DNA of 64,000 nt from Lutibacter citreus. GTDB taxonomy: Bacteria; Bacteroidota; Bacteroidia; Flavobacteriales; Flavobacteriaceae. Positions 30,078 through 40,417 of the stretch are shown piece by piece. The position numbers were made by a program, and so were the translations under genes. The stretch lies in NCBI RefSeq assembly GCF_003260195.1, contig NZ_QEIH01000004.1, positions 62,001 to 126,000 on the forward strand. The letters run 5' to 3'. The notes beneath the pieces are model-generated. The model was given only the letters and a program-made list of their open reading frames with translations. It ran no database searches and was not told where the DNA came from. Numbering within the stretch: position 1 is the first letter of the stretch; every line of letters begins with the position of its first letter.

Positions 30078-30275
30078 TTAACCTTGCTCTTCTGCCGTTC
30101 TTAATCTTTGAACATACTGAGCTTTTATATTTTGAGCACGTTTTGTTACAGAAGGCTTGTTGAATTGTTTACGGTTACGTAAATTTTTCATTGTCTTCGT
30201 ACGATCGAATTTTCTTTTGTAACGTTTTAACGCTCTATCGATATTTTCACCGTCTTTTACTGGAATGATTAACAT
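30078..30275 (-). CDS. rpsU: 30S ribosomal protein S21
   Basis: bS21 sits at the 3' end of 16S rRNA. At 65 aa (MLIIPVKDGENIDRALKRYKRK) it has Tyr54, the residue reported in Flavobacterium to help bury the anti-Shine-Dalgarno sequence. It is preceded by a full AGGAGGTG at ideal spacing, the one strong SD noticed in the window. This fits a model, described for F. johnsoniae, in which ribosomes lacking bS21 expose the anti-SD and preferentially translate rpsU. It is monocistronic, with its own promoter and terminator. Confidence 0.97.
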   Translation of the reverse strand: MLIIPVKDGENIDRALKRYKRKFDRTKTMKNLRNRKQFNKPSVTKRAQNIKAQYVQRLRTAEEQG

Positions 30276-30282
30276 ATTTTGG

Positions 30283-30290
30283 CACCTCCT
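30283..30290 (-). promoter_or_regulatory. Strong Shine-Dalgarno of rpsU
   Basis: The minus strand reads AGGAGGTG, ending 7 nt before the rpsU ATG at 30275. This is a full complement of the 16S anti-SD in a genome whose other genes here lack SDs. Confidence 0.88.
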
Positions 30291-30320
30291 CTCAAATCGT
30301 TTCTTTTAAATTTTGGATTG

Positions 30321-30350
30321 CAAAGGTACAATTTAATATAATACAAGCAA
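30321..30350 (-). promoter_or_regulatory. -33/-7 promoter of rpsU
   Basis: On the minus strand TTG (30348-30350) is followed after 19 nt by TACCTTTG (30321-30328). The predicted 5' leader is about 43 nt and contains the SD. Confidence 0.65.
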
Positions 30351-30365
30351 TAAATAATTTTAAAA

Positions 30366-31523
30366 TTATGTAGCAGTCTTATATTCTTTCTTATCAATAA
30401 TCATTTTCGAGATAATTTCACGCAAAATTTCAGAAGTTCCTCCTCCAATAGTCCCTAATCTACTATCTCTTAGTAAACGAGCTAAAGGGTATTCTTCCAT
30501 ATAACCGTAACCTCCTAATAATTGAAGACAATTGTAAATTACTTCATCTGCAATTTTTGTTGCCATTAATTTAGACATACTCGCCTCTTTCACAACATAA
30601 TCTCCCCTATCTAACCTATGAACAATTGAATAATTAAACTCTTTGCACATTTCAATTTCACTTGCCATATCTGCTACCTTATGTCTTAAAGCTTGATACT
30701 GATCAATTGTTTTTCCAAATGCCTGTCTTTCAGACATATAATTAATTGCGTAATCTAAGGCAAATTCTGCCCTTGCGTGAGCATTTACAGCCATAATAAC
30801 TCTTTCAGATGCAAAATGCTGCATTATATATGAAAACCCTTTTCCTTCTTCACCTAACATATTACTTGCAGGAACTCTCACATTATTAAAACCTATTTCA
30901 GCAGTATCAGAAGCCTTCCACCCTAACTTTTTAAGGTCTGTAGCAGTAATCCCTTCCATTTCTCTATCTAGCACAAATAAACTCATCCCCTTGTGTTTTA
31001 AACTAGGATTAGTCTTTACAGCAACTACTAAATAATCTGAATAAACACCATTAGTTATAAAAATTTTAGAGCCATTTATAATATAATCATCTCCATCTTT
31101 TTTTGCTGAAGTTCTTATCCCTGCAACATCAGATCCTCCAAAAGGTTCTGAAACGCATAAACAACCTACTTTTTCACCATTTATACTAGGAACTAAATAT
31201 TTTTGTTTTATTTCTTCACTACCTTCAGCATTAAGATGTGTCATTGCCAAATAAGTATGCGCCCACATAGCCGCCGCAGTTCCTCCTGAATTAATTTTTT
31301 GAAGCTCCTCTAAAAAGATTACACTATAAAATAAATCCAGTTCTAATCCATTATATTTTTCCGGATAATTTAATCCGAAATACCCCATTTCTCCAAACTT
31401 TTTGAAAATTTCTTTATCAATAAATCCGTTTTCCTCAAATTTATCTACAAATGGAATTACTTCTTTCTTTAAAAAATCTTTGAAACTTTGACGAAATGCC
31501 TCGTGCTCTTCAGTAAAATACAT
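30366..31523 (-). CDS. Acyl-CoA dehydrogenase (LCAD/IVD-like active site)
   Basis: This FAD enzyme makes the trans-2,3 double bond in acyl-CoA during beta-oxidation or amino acid breakdown. At 385 aa it contains SEPFGGSDVAGIRTSA and LLGGYGYMEEYPLARLLRD. The base position used in short/medium-chain enzymes (E in EGT) is Gly here (GGGTSEI). Glu at about 240 in FASERVI aligns with the alternative base of long-chain and isovaleryl-CoA dehydrogenases, so a substrate of that type is likely. No neighbour refines this. Confidence 0.92.
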   Translation of the reverse strand: MYFTEEHEAFRQSFKDFLKKEVIPFVDKFEENGFIDKEIFKKFGEMGYFGLNYPEKYNGLELDLFYSVIFLEELQKINSGGTAAAMWAHTYLAMTHLNAEGSEEIKQKYLVPSINGEKVGCLCVSEPFGGSDVAGIRTSAKKDGDDYIINGSKIFITNGVYSDYLVVAVKTNPSLKHKGMSLFVLDREMEGITATDLKKLGWKASDTAEIGFNNVRVPASNMLGEEGKGFSYIMQHFASERVIMAVNAHARAEFALDYAINYMSERQAFGKTIDQYQALRHKVADMASEIEMCKEFNYSIVHRLDRGDYVVKEASMSKLMATKIADEVIYNCLQLLGGYGYMEEYPLARLLRDSRLGTIGGGTSEILREIISKMIIDKKEYKTAT

Positions 31524-31559
31524 ACTTTAAATAAACGCTAGTGGTTATTAAATTTGCTG

Positions 31560-32432
31560 CTATTCAGCCTTCAAATATAAGATTATTCTCTCATATTTAT
31601 CCACCGGAAAACCATCTATTTTTTTCAATTCATCTATAGATTGAATTTCAGCTACTTCCGTTCTATAATTCAATATTTTCTTTGTTAGCTCATAATCTAT
31701 ATAAACTATAGACAAAATCTCTTTAAAACTAGCAGTATTCACATTTATTTTTTGAATTGTAGGCGGGTTCAAAACTTTAAAATATTTCAACACCCTATTT
31801 GCCACGTCCTCATCTAAATAATAAACCTCGTATAGTTGAGAATTGTTTAGAAATCCTTTTAATTTTGTACGATATTTTATAATTCTATTGGCTGTTTTAT
31901 CACCAACACCTCTTATTTTAACCAAATCTTCCAATCCTACATCATTAAGATCTTTAGCTATAATAGACTCTTTATTTTTACTTTTGAAAGTCTTTTTGTT
32001 AAGTTTATTTTTGGAGTTTACCCAACTTGGGAATTTAAAAAATACACTAATTACAGTTAATAAACTATCATTTATTTGTGTTACTTTTTGGAAGTCTGAA
32101 ACTGAATTTATGAATTTTCCAGTTTTTCTAAAATTTAATAGCCTATCAATTTCGTTAACATTCATACCTAATTGATATCCTTTAAAATCAGTTATATAAT
32201 TGGGATTAAAAGGATATATTTTGAATTCTTTCTTTTTTAATTCAACTTGTTTTAAAGAATCCATTTCTTTATTAAAAGTAACTAAATTATTATGAGAAAT
32301 ATGAGGTGTTTTATTTGACGAAAAATCGACAAACCAAAAAACTAATTGAAGCGAAATAATTATAAATAACAAAAAGAAAATCCCATTTCGTTGACGTTTA
32401 TTAAAACTGAAATAGGATTGAATATTTTTCAT
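31560..32432 (-). CDS. Membrane-anchored helix-hairpin-helix protein (ComEA-like)
   Basis: This 290-aa protein has one N-terminal membrane segment (about 17-36) followed by repeated helix-hairpin-helix units. One is DLVKIRGVGDKTANRIIKYR (about 160-180), and another near the C terminus begins INVNTASFKEILSI, as in ComEA. Such domains bind DNA without sequence specificity. The position outside or inside the membrane is not settled by sequence. It lies 15 nt after the symporter gene, so it is probably co-transcribed with it, a pairing with no clear functional reason. Confidence 0.82.
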   Translation of the reverse strand: MKNIQSYFSFNKRQRNGIFFLLFIIISLQLVFWFVDFSSNKTPHISHNNLVTFNKEMDSLKQVELKKKEFKIYPFNPNYITDFKGYQLGMNVNEIDRLLNFRKTGKFINSVSDFQKVTQINDSLLTVISVFFKFPSWVNSKNKLNKKTFKSKNKESIIAKDLNDVGLEDLVKIRGVGDKTANRIIKYRTKLKGFLNNSQLYEVYYLDEDVANRVLKYFKVLNPPTIQKINVNTASFKEILSIVYIDYELTKKILNYRTEVAEIQSIDELKKIDGFPVDKYERIILYLKAE

Positions 32433-32447
32433 TTAATTAAATTGAAA

Positions 32448-34052
32448 TTAATCTTTGTGTCCGATAGCTTTTAAATATTTAGCAACCTCTTCTTTTACTT
32501 TTGGAGCCAATATTAGCAATCCTATAATGTTTGGAAATACCATTGCAAAAATCATAGCATCCGAAAATTCAATAACAGAACCTAAACTAGATGATGCTCC
32601 AATAACAACAAAAATTAAAAATAATGCTTTATAAGAAATATCTGCTATTTTACTTTTTCCAAATAAATACTTCCATCCTTGAATTCCGTAGTACGACCAA
32701 GATAACATTGTTGAAAAAGCAAAAAGTATAACCGCAATTGTTAATAAAATAGAAAAATTTGGAATTGCAGAATCAAATGCTACCGAAGTTAAATCAACAC
32801 CTCCTAAATGCTTTCCTGTACCATTCATAATTACATTATTACCTTCATCTAAATTTGAATATTTAAATAAATTACTTTTTAAATTAGTAACAACAATAAC
32901 TAAAGCTGTCATAGTACAAATTACAACCGTATCTACAAAAGGTCCAATAGAAGCTACTATTCCTTCACTTGCAGGAAATTTTGTCTTTACCGCTGCATGT
33001 GCAATAGATGCAGACCCTATTCCTGCCTCATTAGAAAAGGCCGCTCTTTGAAAACCTACAATCATAACACCAATAACACCACCTACTAATGATGTTTGAT
33101 TAAATGCTCCATCCCAAATTTGAAGAAATGCTGCAGGAACAATAGTAAAATTCATAATAATAATTATTAAAGCAGCACCAACAAACATAATCCCCATAAA
33201 AGGCACTATTTTTTCAGTTACTCTCCCTATTCTTTTAATTCCTCCTATTATTACAATTCCCACTAAAATAGCCATTAAAACACCAAAAAAGAAACCAGAA
33301 TCTAAACCAAAAAGTAATTTAAATTGTGCAGCAGCTTGATTGGATTGGAACATATTTCCACCTCCAAAAGAACCTCCTATTACAAAAATGGCATATAATA
33401 CAGCTAAAACTTTTCCAAAACCACCTAAATTCTTTTCTTTTAATCCTTTTCTCAGGTAATACATTGGTCCTCCATATATTTTCCCGTCTTCACCAACTTC
33501 ACGATATTTAACACCTAATGTAGCTTCAACTAGTTTAGTTGACATTCCTAAAAAACCAGCTAAAACCATCCAAATAGTTGCTCCAGGACCACCAATAGCA
33601 ATTGCCACTGCAACACCTGCTATATTTCCTAAGCCAACGGTTGCAGATAATGCAGCTGTTAAAGCCTGAAAGTGTGTCACTTCACCAATAACCCCTTCTA
33701 CCTGAACAACTTCAAAAACATCTCCGCCAGGAGTTGGATCTCCCGCCACTTCTTCAACTGAGTGATGATCAACTTTATCATATTTTCCCTTTGCCGCTCT
33801 AATAGCAACGCCTAACAATCTAATATTTGCAAATTTAAAATAGAGTGTAAAAAACAAAGCCCCCAATAATAATATAATTATTACAATAGGAACATCTATA
33901 CCTACAATTGAAATTGGATAAAAAACTACTGAACTTACAGCATTTGCAAAAGGTTTAAATTTTGCTTCTATTTTTTCATCTATTGTTAATTCTTGTGCAA
34001 AGGTAAATAATGGAGAAAGTACTAGTAGTAACGATACGATTTTACGTTTCAT
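32448..34052 (-). CDS. Alanine/glycine:cation symporter (AGCS family)
   Basis: This is an inner-membrane sodium or proton symporter for alanine or glycine, 534 aa. A cleavable-looking N-terminal signal (LLLVLSPLFTFAQ) precedes about ten to eleven membrane segments. The family signatures include ATVGLGNIAGVAVAIAIGGPGATIWM and GFQRAAFSNEAGIGSASIAHAA. The extra N-terminal signal is common in Bacteroidota homologues. Confidence 0.92.
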   Translation of the reverse strand: MKRKIVSLLLVLSPLFTFAQELTIDEKIEAKFKPFANAVSSVVFYPISIVGIDVPIVIIILLLGALFFTLYFKFANIRLLGVAIRAAKGKYDKVDHHSVEEVAGDPTPGGDVFEVVQVEGVIGEVTHFQALTAALSATVGLGNIAGVAVAIAIGGPGATIWMVLAGFLGMSTKLVEATLGVKYREVGEDGKIYGGPMYYLRKGLKEKNLGGFGKVLAVLYAIFVIGGSFGGGNMFQSNQAAAQFKLLFGLDSGFFFGVLMAILVGIVIIGGIKRIGRVTEKIVPFMGIMFVGAALIIIIMNFTIVPAAFLQIWDGAFNQTSLVGGVIGVMIVGFQRAAFSNEAGIGSASIAHAAVKTKFPASEGIVASIGPFVDTVVICTMTALVIVVTNLKSNLFKYSNLDEGNNVIMNGTGKHLGGVDLTSVAFDSAIPNFSILLTIAVILFAFSTMLSWSYYGIQGWKYLFGKSKIADISYKALFLIFVVIGASSSLGSVIEFSDAMIFAMVFPNIIGLLILAPKVKEEVAKYLKAIGHKD

Positions 34053-34175
34053 ATAATTTTGAATCTTTTTTTAAAGTCCCTGCAATATGGTAAAAAAATG
34101 ATGTTACTACAAGTTTTTAACAGTATATAAGAAAATCTATTACGATTCTAAATAAAACATTGAAAATAAAACACA

Positions 34176-35177
34176 TTAAAAAACTTCTCTTAATTTTTTA
34201 ATTTGTTCCTTATTTCCTAAAACAATAAGATGCGTATTTTCTTCAAGAATTGTTAATGCTTCAGGATTAATAATATACTCATTATCAGCAGTTTTAAAAC
34301 CTATTACATTGCATCCTGTTTTTTTTCGCAAATCCAAATCTAAAATAGTTTTTGAAATAAATTTTTTAGGCAATTCATTTACTGAAATTTCTTCTAAATT
34401 AGCCTCAACCTCACCTGCAATTGTTAATCTATCCATAAATTCAACTAAATCTGGAGTTACAACCAATGAAGCCATATGTGCTCCTCCTAATTTATCAGGC
34501 ATTATTACGTTTGTAGCTCCGGCAAATTTTAGTTTATTATAAGAAGACTCGTTAGACGCCCTGCTTATTATGGTACAATTCTTATTATATTGTCTCGCTG
34601 TTAGTACAACAAATAAATTATCTGCATCTGAAGGTAATGCTGTAATTAAGCTCCTTGCACTTTTAATACCTGCTGTAATTAAATCTTCATCATTAGTAGC
34701 ATCTCCTTCAATATATAAAACTTCATCACGTTCCAAATCTGCTAATTCATCTTTTCTCTTTTCAATAATTACACAAGGCTGATTGAAATGTTTAAGCTTA
34801 TTTACAGCTTGCTTTCCATTTCTACCATAACCACATACAATAGTATGATCTAATAATAAATTAATTTGCCCCTCCACTTTTTTTCTTTTTAGTTTTTCAA
34901 AAAAACGACCATTTGCTAAATATTCTGTTAAAATTGTAACCGTATAACCATAAACTGAAATACTTGTTAAAATAAGAAAAATTGTAAATAATTTTTCGGT
35001 ATTGTTTAAAGGATGTAATTCACCGAAACCAACTGTAGTCATGGTAATTATTGTCATATATAACGCATTTATAAATGAGTCACCAGAAATAACAATATAA
35101 CCAACCACACCAATACCTGTTACTAAAAAAAGTAATCCTATTGCTTTGTATAATTTTGTTGGTAATAATAAATTCAT
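34176..35177 (-). CDS. Two-TM potassium channel with RCK/TrkA domains
   Basis: This 333-aa K+ channel subunit of the MthK/Kch kind has TM1 (about 10-31), a pore helix with the selectivity filter TTVGFG (47-52) and TM2 (about 63-84). It then has a cytoplasmic TrkA-N/RCK domain with GYGRNGKQA (about 115-123), and a TrkA-C domain to the end. The start codon directly follows the stop of the PspC gene (TAAATG), implying tight coupling. The gating ligand (NAD, nucleotide or calcium) cannot be read. Confidence 0.92.
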   Translation of the reverse strand: MNLLLPTKLYKAIGLLFLVTGIGVVGYIVISGDSFINALYMTIITMTTVGFGELHPLNNTEKLFTIFLILTSISVYGYTVTILTEYLANGRFFEKLKRKKVEGQINLLLDHTIVCGYGRNGKQAVNKLKHFNQPCVIIEKRKDELADLERDEVLYIEGDATNDEDLITAGIKSARSLITALPSDADNLFVVLTARQYNKNCTIISRASNESSYNKLKFAGATNVIMPDKLGGAHMASLVVTPDLVEFMDRLTIAGEVEANLEEISVNELPKKFISKTILDLDLRKKTGCNVIGFKTADNEYIINPEALTILEENTHLIVLGNKEQIKKLREVF

Positions 35178-35405
35178 TTATAAATCAAAAACTGAACTTC
35201 GCTTAGTATAGATTAAATCTTTTAATCTTAGTAAAAAAGCCAATGTTAAATAAATTCCAAAAGAAAAACCAAAGGTTACGAACGAAATGTAAATAAAAAA
35301 TAAACGAACATTAGAAACATTTATTCCTAATCTATCGGCAAATCGAGATGACACAGCAAAACCATGTTTTTCAAAAAAATGCCTTAAAGAATCAATCCAA
35401 CTCAA
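35178..35405 (-). CDS. PspC-domain membrane protein
   Basis: This is a small protein of 75 aa with a PspC domain. An N-terminal amphipathic part (FAVSSRFADRLGINVSNVRL) precedes one hydrophobic helix (about 36-57). E. coli PspC acts in envelope stress; small PspC proteins in Bacteroidota are mostly uncharacterised. It abuts the K+ channel gene with no gap, so a role in channel control or membrane-stress sensing is possible but unproven. Confidence 0.82.
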   Translation of the reverse strand: MSWIDSLRHFFEKHGFAVSSRFADRLGINVSNVRLFFIYISFVTFGFSFGIYLTLAFLLRLKDLIYTKRSSVFDL

Positions 35406-35565
35406 ACTTAATTTTTTTATTGCAATATACTAATTTTAGGTTTTAACAAAGGCTGTTTATATAACAATTTTCCAATTAGAATATTAATTTGAATTCTTAA
35501 CAAAAACAATAATTTAAATACTTTACCTATATTGCTTCTCTATCCAAATTATTTCAAACATTTTT

Positions 35566-36759
35566 ATGAAAAAAATCAATATCACATCTATAAAAACCAA
35601 AACATACTTTTTTATAATATTTCTAACATTCACTTTTTTAAAAACATTTTCACAAGATACAAATATTCCTATTGAAGGAGTTCTTATTGATAAAACCAAA
35701 ATAACAATTCCGTATGCTGCTATAATCTTACAAAAAAAAGCAAAAGGAACTTCCAGTACTGAAGATGGAGATTTTCTATTAATGATTTCAAACAATGATT
35801 TAACCGATACGCTAGTTGTGAATAGTTTAGGTTTTAAACCTTTTAAAATTATGGCTCAAGATTTTCTTAACAAAACGGAAAAAACTATAATTTTAGAAGA
35901 AAGCACTATTTCACTTGACGAAGTGAGGCTTGTTAAACCCAACTTTTATGTAATTAACGCTTTAAAAAACCTAAAAACAACAACAGTTAGCAATCCACAT
36001 CAACTAACATTATTATATAGACGCGCATCTAGTGAAGAAGAAAAAGCTCGCTTTTTTATTGAACAATACATGAAAATTCAAGATAGAGGTCCTTCCGCTT
36101 TAAGAATGGATAGAATTCAAATACTTGAAAGTAGAAAATCTGCAGATTATAGATTTTTCAAGAAAAAAGAGTTCCGCCACTCCGTAATACCAATGACTAT
36201 TAGAAACCCTATTAGACAAGATATGCGTGTTAAAAAAATAAAATGGAAAAAAATAGGAGATTCTTCATACGAAAATGAAGACGTAGTTATTATTGAAGGA
36301 AAACCTATAGGGCAACCTTCTTTTAAATTATATATTGGTGTTGATACTTATGCTATTTATAAAGTGGAAAACAAAGCCAACAACTCTTTATACGTTTACA
36401 AAAAAAACAAAGAAGGAAAACTTTACCTAAGTTATCATAGTAGGCAATGGACCTCACAAGAAAAAATAACTAAAAACTTACAAAATAGATTAGGTAAAGG
36501 CACGGATAAAATACAAGCAACCTACAAACACGAGGTTTTTGTATTAGATATTGAAACAAACAAAAAGAAAATGAAAGTAAGACATAATTCTGAAACCGAA
36601 ACTAAAGATATGTCTCTTTTAGAAATCCCTTATAATGCCAAATTTTGGAATACGTTTCAACTGCCACCTGAAACAAAATATTTTAAAAGAATTAAAGACG
36701 AATTAGAATCAAATTTCGGGGTATCTTTAGAAGCTCAATTTCAATATTCCAATAAATAA
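35566..36759 (+). CDS. Exported carboxypeptidase-regulatory-domain protein
   Basis: This 397-aa exported protein has a signal peptide (FFIIFLTFTFLKTFSQ, cleavage about residue 31) and a CarboxypepD-reg-like Ig domain (about 36-118; IPYAAIILQKKAKGTSSTEDGDFLL). A basic, mixed alpha/beta region without known motifs runs to the end. The N-terminal domain resembles that of SusC and DUF5686 proteins, but there is no C-terminal barrel here. The function is unknown. No clear promoter box; uvrA follows after 64 nt. Confidence 0.8.
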   Translation: MKKINITSIKTKTYFFIIFLTFTFLKTFSQDTNIPIEGVLIDKTKITIPYAAIILQKKAKGTSSTEDGDFLLMISNNDLTDTLVVNSLGFKPFKIMAQDFLNKTEKTIILEESTISLDEVRLVKPNFYVINALKNLKTTTVSNPHQLTLLYRRASSEEEKARFFIEQYMKIQDRGPSALRMDRIQILESRKSADYRFFKKKEFRHSVIPMTIRNPIRQDMRVKKIKWKKIGDSSYENEDVVIIEGKPIGQPSFKLYIGVDTYAIYKVENKANNSLYVYKKNKEGKLYLSYHSRQWTSQEKITKNLQNRLGKGTDKIQATYKHEVFVLDIETNKKKMKVRHNSETETKDMSLLEIPYNAKFWNTFQLPPETKYFKRIKDELESNFGVSLEAQFQYSNK

Positions 36760-36797
36760 GTAACTATAAAGACTACTAAATTTTCATTGCATTTAAT

Positions 36798-36805
36798 TAT
36801 ATTTG
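36798..36805 (+). promoter_or_regulatory. -7 promoter element of uvrA
   Basis: TATATTTG ends 18 nt before the ATG at 36824. It also shows that an in-frame TTG at 36803 cannot be the start. Confidence 0.5.
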
Positions 36806-36823
36806 CTCCTTTCAATTTATCAT

Positions 36824-39649
36824 ATGTCAAACCAACAAGAATACATTGAAGTAATGGGCGCTCGTGTCCATAACTTAAAAAACATAGATGTTAAAATACC
36901 AAGAGAACAACTTGTTGTAATTACAGGTTTAAGTGGAAGTGGAAAATCTTCATTGGCATTTGACACAATTTACGCAGAAGGACAAAGACGTTATATTGAA
37001 ACATTTTCAGCATATGCTCGTCAGTTTTTAGGAGGCTTAGAAAGACCCGACGTAGATAAAATTGATGGCTTATCACCTGTTATTTCAATTGAACAAAAAA
37101 CTACAAATAAAAGTCCCAGATCTACAGTAGGAACCATTACAGAAATATATGATTTCTTAAGGTTACTATATGCTAGAGCTGCCGATGCTTACTCATACAA
37201 CACCAATAAAAAAATGGTTAGTTATAGTGATGAGCAAATAAAAAATTTAATTTTAAAAGAATTTAAAGGAAAAAAAATTGTAGTTCTTGCACCAGTAATA
37301 AAATCTAGAAAGGGTCATTACAGGGAACTTTTTGAACAGATAGCAAAACAAGGATTTGTAAAAGTACGTGTTGATGGTGAAATTATAGATATTGAAAAAG
37401 GAATGCGATTAGATCGTTACAAAACTCATGATATTGAAATTGTAATTGATAGGTTAGCGATCACTCCTTCTTCAAAAAAAAGGTTGGAAGAAACTATAAC
37501 TACGGCATTATATTCAGGAGAAAATATATTAATGGTTATTGAACATGAAAATAATGTTCCTCGCTATTTTAGTAGAGATTTAATGTGCCCAGAAACAGGA
37601 ATCTCTTACCCAAACCCTGAACCAAATACATTTTCGTTTAACTCCCCAAAAGGTGCTTGTCCTACTTGTAACGGTTTAGGGAGAACAAATAAAGTTAATA
37701 TTCAAAAAATAATTCCAAATAATTCAGTTTCCATTAAAAATGGAGGAATTGCTCCATTAGGTGAACAAAAAAGTAGTTGGATCTTTAAGCAATTACAATT
37801 AATTGCAGAGCGTTATAAATTTGAATTAAGTGATCCTATTTCAAAAATACCAGAAAAAGCACTTGATATTATTTTAAATGGTGGAAATGAAAAATTTAAA
37901 ATAACTTCAAAAACTGTAGGTGTAACACGCAACTATGAAATAGATTTTGAAGGTATTATCAGTTTTATTGAAAACCAATATAAATCTAGTGATTCAACTT
38001 CTATAAAACGTTGGGCAAAAGATTTTATGGACGAAATTGACTGTGAAACTTGCAATGGAGATCGTTTAAAAAAAGAAGCCCTTTATTTTAAAGTTAACAC
38101 TAAAAATATTTCTGAATTAGCAAAATTAGACATTTCAGAACTTGCCGAGTGGTTTTCAAATATAGAAGAAAAACTTTCTGAGAAACAACTTAAAATTGCA
38201 TCTGAAATTTTAAAAGAAATTAGAACCAGAATTCAATTTTTATTAGATGTTGGATTGGATTATTTATCCCTAAACCGAAGCTCAAAATCGCTTTCGGGTG
38301 GTGAAGCGCAAAGAATCCGGTTAGCCACTCAAATTGGTTCTCAATTGGTTGGTGTACTTTATATTTTAGATGAACCAAGTATTGGATTACATCAAAGAGA
38401 TAATGAAAAACTAATAAAATCATTAATAAATTTAAGAGATATTGGTAACTCTGTTATTGTGGTTGAACACGATAAGGATATGATTGAACACGCCGATTTT
38501 GTATTAGATATTGGTCCTGGCGCTGGAGTTCACGGAGGCGAAATTGTTAGCGAAGGTAGTTTTAAAGAACTTAAAACTCAAGATACCTTAACTGCTCATT
38601 ATTTAAACGGAACTAAAGAAATTGCAGTTCCAAAAAAACGTAGAAAAGGAAACGGAAAAAAAATAACACTAAAAGGAGCCACTGGAAATAACTTAAAAAA
38701 CATTTCTATTGATTTTCCTTTAGGTAAATTAATATGTGTTACCGGAGTTTCAGGAAGTGGAAAATCAACTTTAATAAATGAAACTTTATACCCTATTTTA
38801 AATAAACATATTTATAGAGGTGTTAAAAAACCAATGCCATATAAATCTATTTCGGGATTAGAAAATATTGATAAAGTTATAGATATAGACCAATCTCCAA
38901 TTGGCAGAACACCTCGTTCAAACCCAGCAACTTACACTGGTGTTTTTAGTGAAATACGAAGTTTGTATGCTAAAACTAGTGAAGCTTCCATAAGAGGTTA
39001 TAAACCAGGAAGATTTTCATTTAATGTAAAAGGAGGAAGATGCGAAACTTGCCAAGGTGGAGGAGTTAGAGTTATTGAAATGAATTTTTTACCAGATGTT
39101 CATGTAGAATGTGAATCTTGCCAAGGAAAAAGATTTAACAGAGAAACTCTTGAAATTAGATACAAAGGAAAATCAATCTCCGATGTGTTGAATATGACTA
39201 TTGAAGAAGCTGTTATTTTCTTTGAAAATATACCTAAAATTTATAGAAAATTAAAAACTATAAATGATGTTGGCTTAGGATATATTACGCTAGGTCAACA
39301 ATCAACAACACTCTCAGGTGGTGAAGCGCAAAGAATTAAATTAGCTGCAGAACTCTCCAAAAGAGATACCGGAAACACCTTTTATATATTAGATGAACCT
39401 ACTACGGGACTTCATTTTGAAGATATTAGAGTACTTATGGACGTTTTAAATAAACTTGCCAATAAAGGAAATACTATTTTAGTTATAGAACACAACATGG
39501 ATGTAATAAAATTAGCTGATTTTATTATTGATATTGGAATGGAAGGTGGTAAAAATGGCGGAGAGGTTATTTGCTCTGGTACTCCTGAAGAAGTATCAAA
39601 ACATAAAAAAAGCTTTACTGCCAAATTCTTAAAAAAAGAATTACATTAG
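36824..39649 (+). CDS. uvrA: Excinuclease ABC subunit A
   Basis: UvrA is the damage-recognising ATPase of nucleotide excision repair. It is 941 aa from the ATG ([20 protein letters not shown]). Two ABC modules are each split by insertions: Walker [10 protein letters not shown] and GVSGSGKST, signature [10 protein letters not shown] and [10 protein letters not shown]. Zinc fingers are present as CPTCNG/CETCNG and CETCQG/CESCQG. It is complete, with an own -7 box. uvrB and uvrC are not in the window. Confidence 0.98.
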   Translation: MSNQQEYIEVMGARVHNLKNIDVKIPREQLVVITGLSGSGKSSLAFDTIYAEGQRRYIETFSAYARQFLGGLERPDVDKIDGLSPVISIEQKTTNKSPRSTVGTITEIYDFLRLLYARAADAYSYNTNKKMVSYSDEQIKNLILKEFKGKKIVVLAPVIKSRKGHYRELFEQIAKQGFVKVRVDGEIIDIEKGMRLDRYKTHDIEIVIDRLAITPSSKKRLEETITTALYSGENILMVIEHENNVPRYFSRDLMCPETGISYPNPEPNTFSFNSPKGACPTCNGLGRTNKVNIQKIIPNNSVSIKNGGIAPLGEQKSSWIFKQLQLIAERYKFELSDPISKIPEKALDIILNGGNEKFKITSKTVGVTRNYEIDFEGIISFIENQYKSSDSTSIKRWAKDFMDEIDCETCNGDRLKKEALYFKVNTKNISELAKLDISELAEWFSNIEEKLSEKQLKIASEILKEIRTRIQFLLDVGLDYLSLNRSSKSLSGGEAQRIRLATQIGSQLVGVLYILDEPSIGLHQRDNEKLIKSLINLRDIGNSVIVVEHDKDMIEHADFVLDIGPGAGVHGGEIVSEGSFKELKTQDTLTAHYLNGTKEIAVPKKRRKGNGKKITLKGATGNNLKNISIDFPLGKLICVTGVSGSGKSTLINETLYPILNKHIYRGVKKPMPYKSISGLENIDKVIDIDQSPIGRTPRSNPATYTGVFSEIRSLYAKTSEASIRGYKPGRFSFNVKGGRCETCQGGGVRVIEMNFLPDVHVECESCQGKRFNRETLEIRYKGKSISDVLNMTIEEAVIFFENIPKIYRKLKTINDVGLGYITLGQQSTTLSGGEAQRIKLAAELSKRDTGNTFYILDEPTTGLHFEDIRVLMDVLNKLANKGNTILVIEHNMDVIKLADFIIDIGMEGGKNGGEVICSGTPEEVSKHKKSFTAKFLKKELH

Positions 39650-39699
39650 TCAGCAATTTAATTTGTAAATTATTGTTTAAATAAAAAAACATTGAATAT

Positions 39700-40410
39700 A
39701 TGTCTCCAAATGAAGATAGAAAAATACGAGAAAAATTTAACCAAAAAACTTGGAATGAAGTAAAAACAAATGACTCTTGGGCTATTTTTAAAATAATGGC
39801 TGAATTTGTTGAAGGCTACGAACGTTTAGGTAAAATGGGACCATGTGTTAGTATATTTGGTTCTGCAAGAACAAAAGAAGATCATAAATATTACAAATTA
39901 GCCGAAAATATAGCTTTTAAATTAACATCTCATGGTTATGGAATAATTACAGGTGGAGGCCCAGGAATAATGGAGGCAGGAAACAGAGGTGCTCATAGAG
40001 GTAAAGGAACCTCTGTTGGTTTAAATATTGAACTTCCTTTTGAACAACATGATAATCCATATATAGATTCTGATAAAAGCTTAGATTTTGATTATTTTTT
40101 CGTTAGAAAGGTTATGTTTGTTAAATATTCTCAAGGGTTTGTAGTAATGCCTGGAGGTTTTGGAACTATGGATGAATTATTTGAGGCAATTACTTTAATA
40201 CAAACTAAAAAAATTGGTAAATTCCCAATAGTTTTAGTTGGTAGAAAATTTTGGTCTGGCCTAATGGATTGGATTAAAAACACTTTAATTACCGAAGGAA
40301 ATATAAGCCCAAAAGATTTAGATTTAATATCAGTTGTTGATACAGAAGATGAAGTTGTTGCTGAAATTGATAAGTTCTATAAAAAATATAGTTTAAGCCC
40401 TAATTTCTAA
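39700..40410 (+). CDS. LOG-family protein (TIGR00730)
   Basis: This 236-aa Rossmann-like protein has the LOG motif PGGFGTMDELFEA (about 150-162) and GGGPGIMEAGNRGA. LOG enzymes cleave nucleotide 5'-monophosphates to a base and ribose 5-phosphate (cytokinin activation in plants; purine nucleotide turnover in bacteria). The next gene starts 7 nt downstream. Confidence 0.9.
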   Translation: MSPNEDRKIREKFNQKTWNEVKTNDSWAIFKIMAEFVEGYERLGKMGPCVSIFGSARTKEDHKYYKLAENIAFKLTSHGYGIITGGGPGIMEAGNRGAHRGKGTSVGLNIELPFEQHDNPYIDSDKSLDFDYFFVRKVMFVKYSQGFVVMPGGFGTMDELFEAITLIQTKKIGKFPIVLVGRKFWSGLMDWIKNTLITEGNISPKDLDLISVVDTEDEVVAEIDKFYKKYSLSPNF

Positions 40411-40417
40411 TATCACG

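Noticed and set aside
35523-35795. 90-codon minus-strand frame before and into the carboxypeptidase-domain gene
   Set aside because: It lies antisense to a signal peptide and Ig-like domain that are clearly coding; hydrophobic content comes from AT-rich codons.
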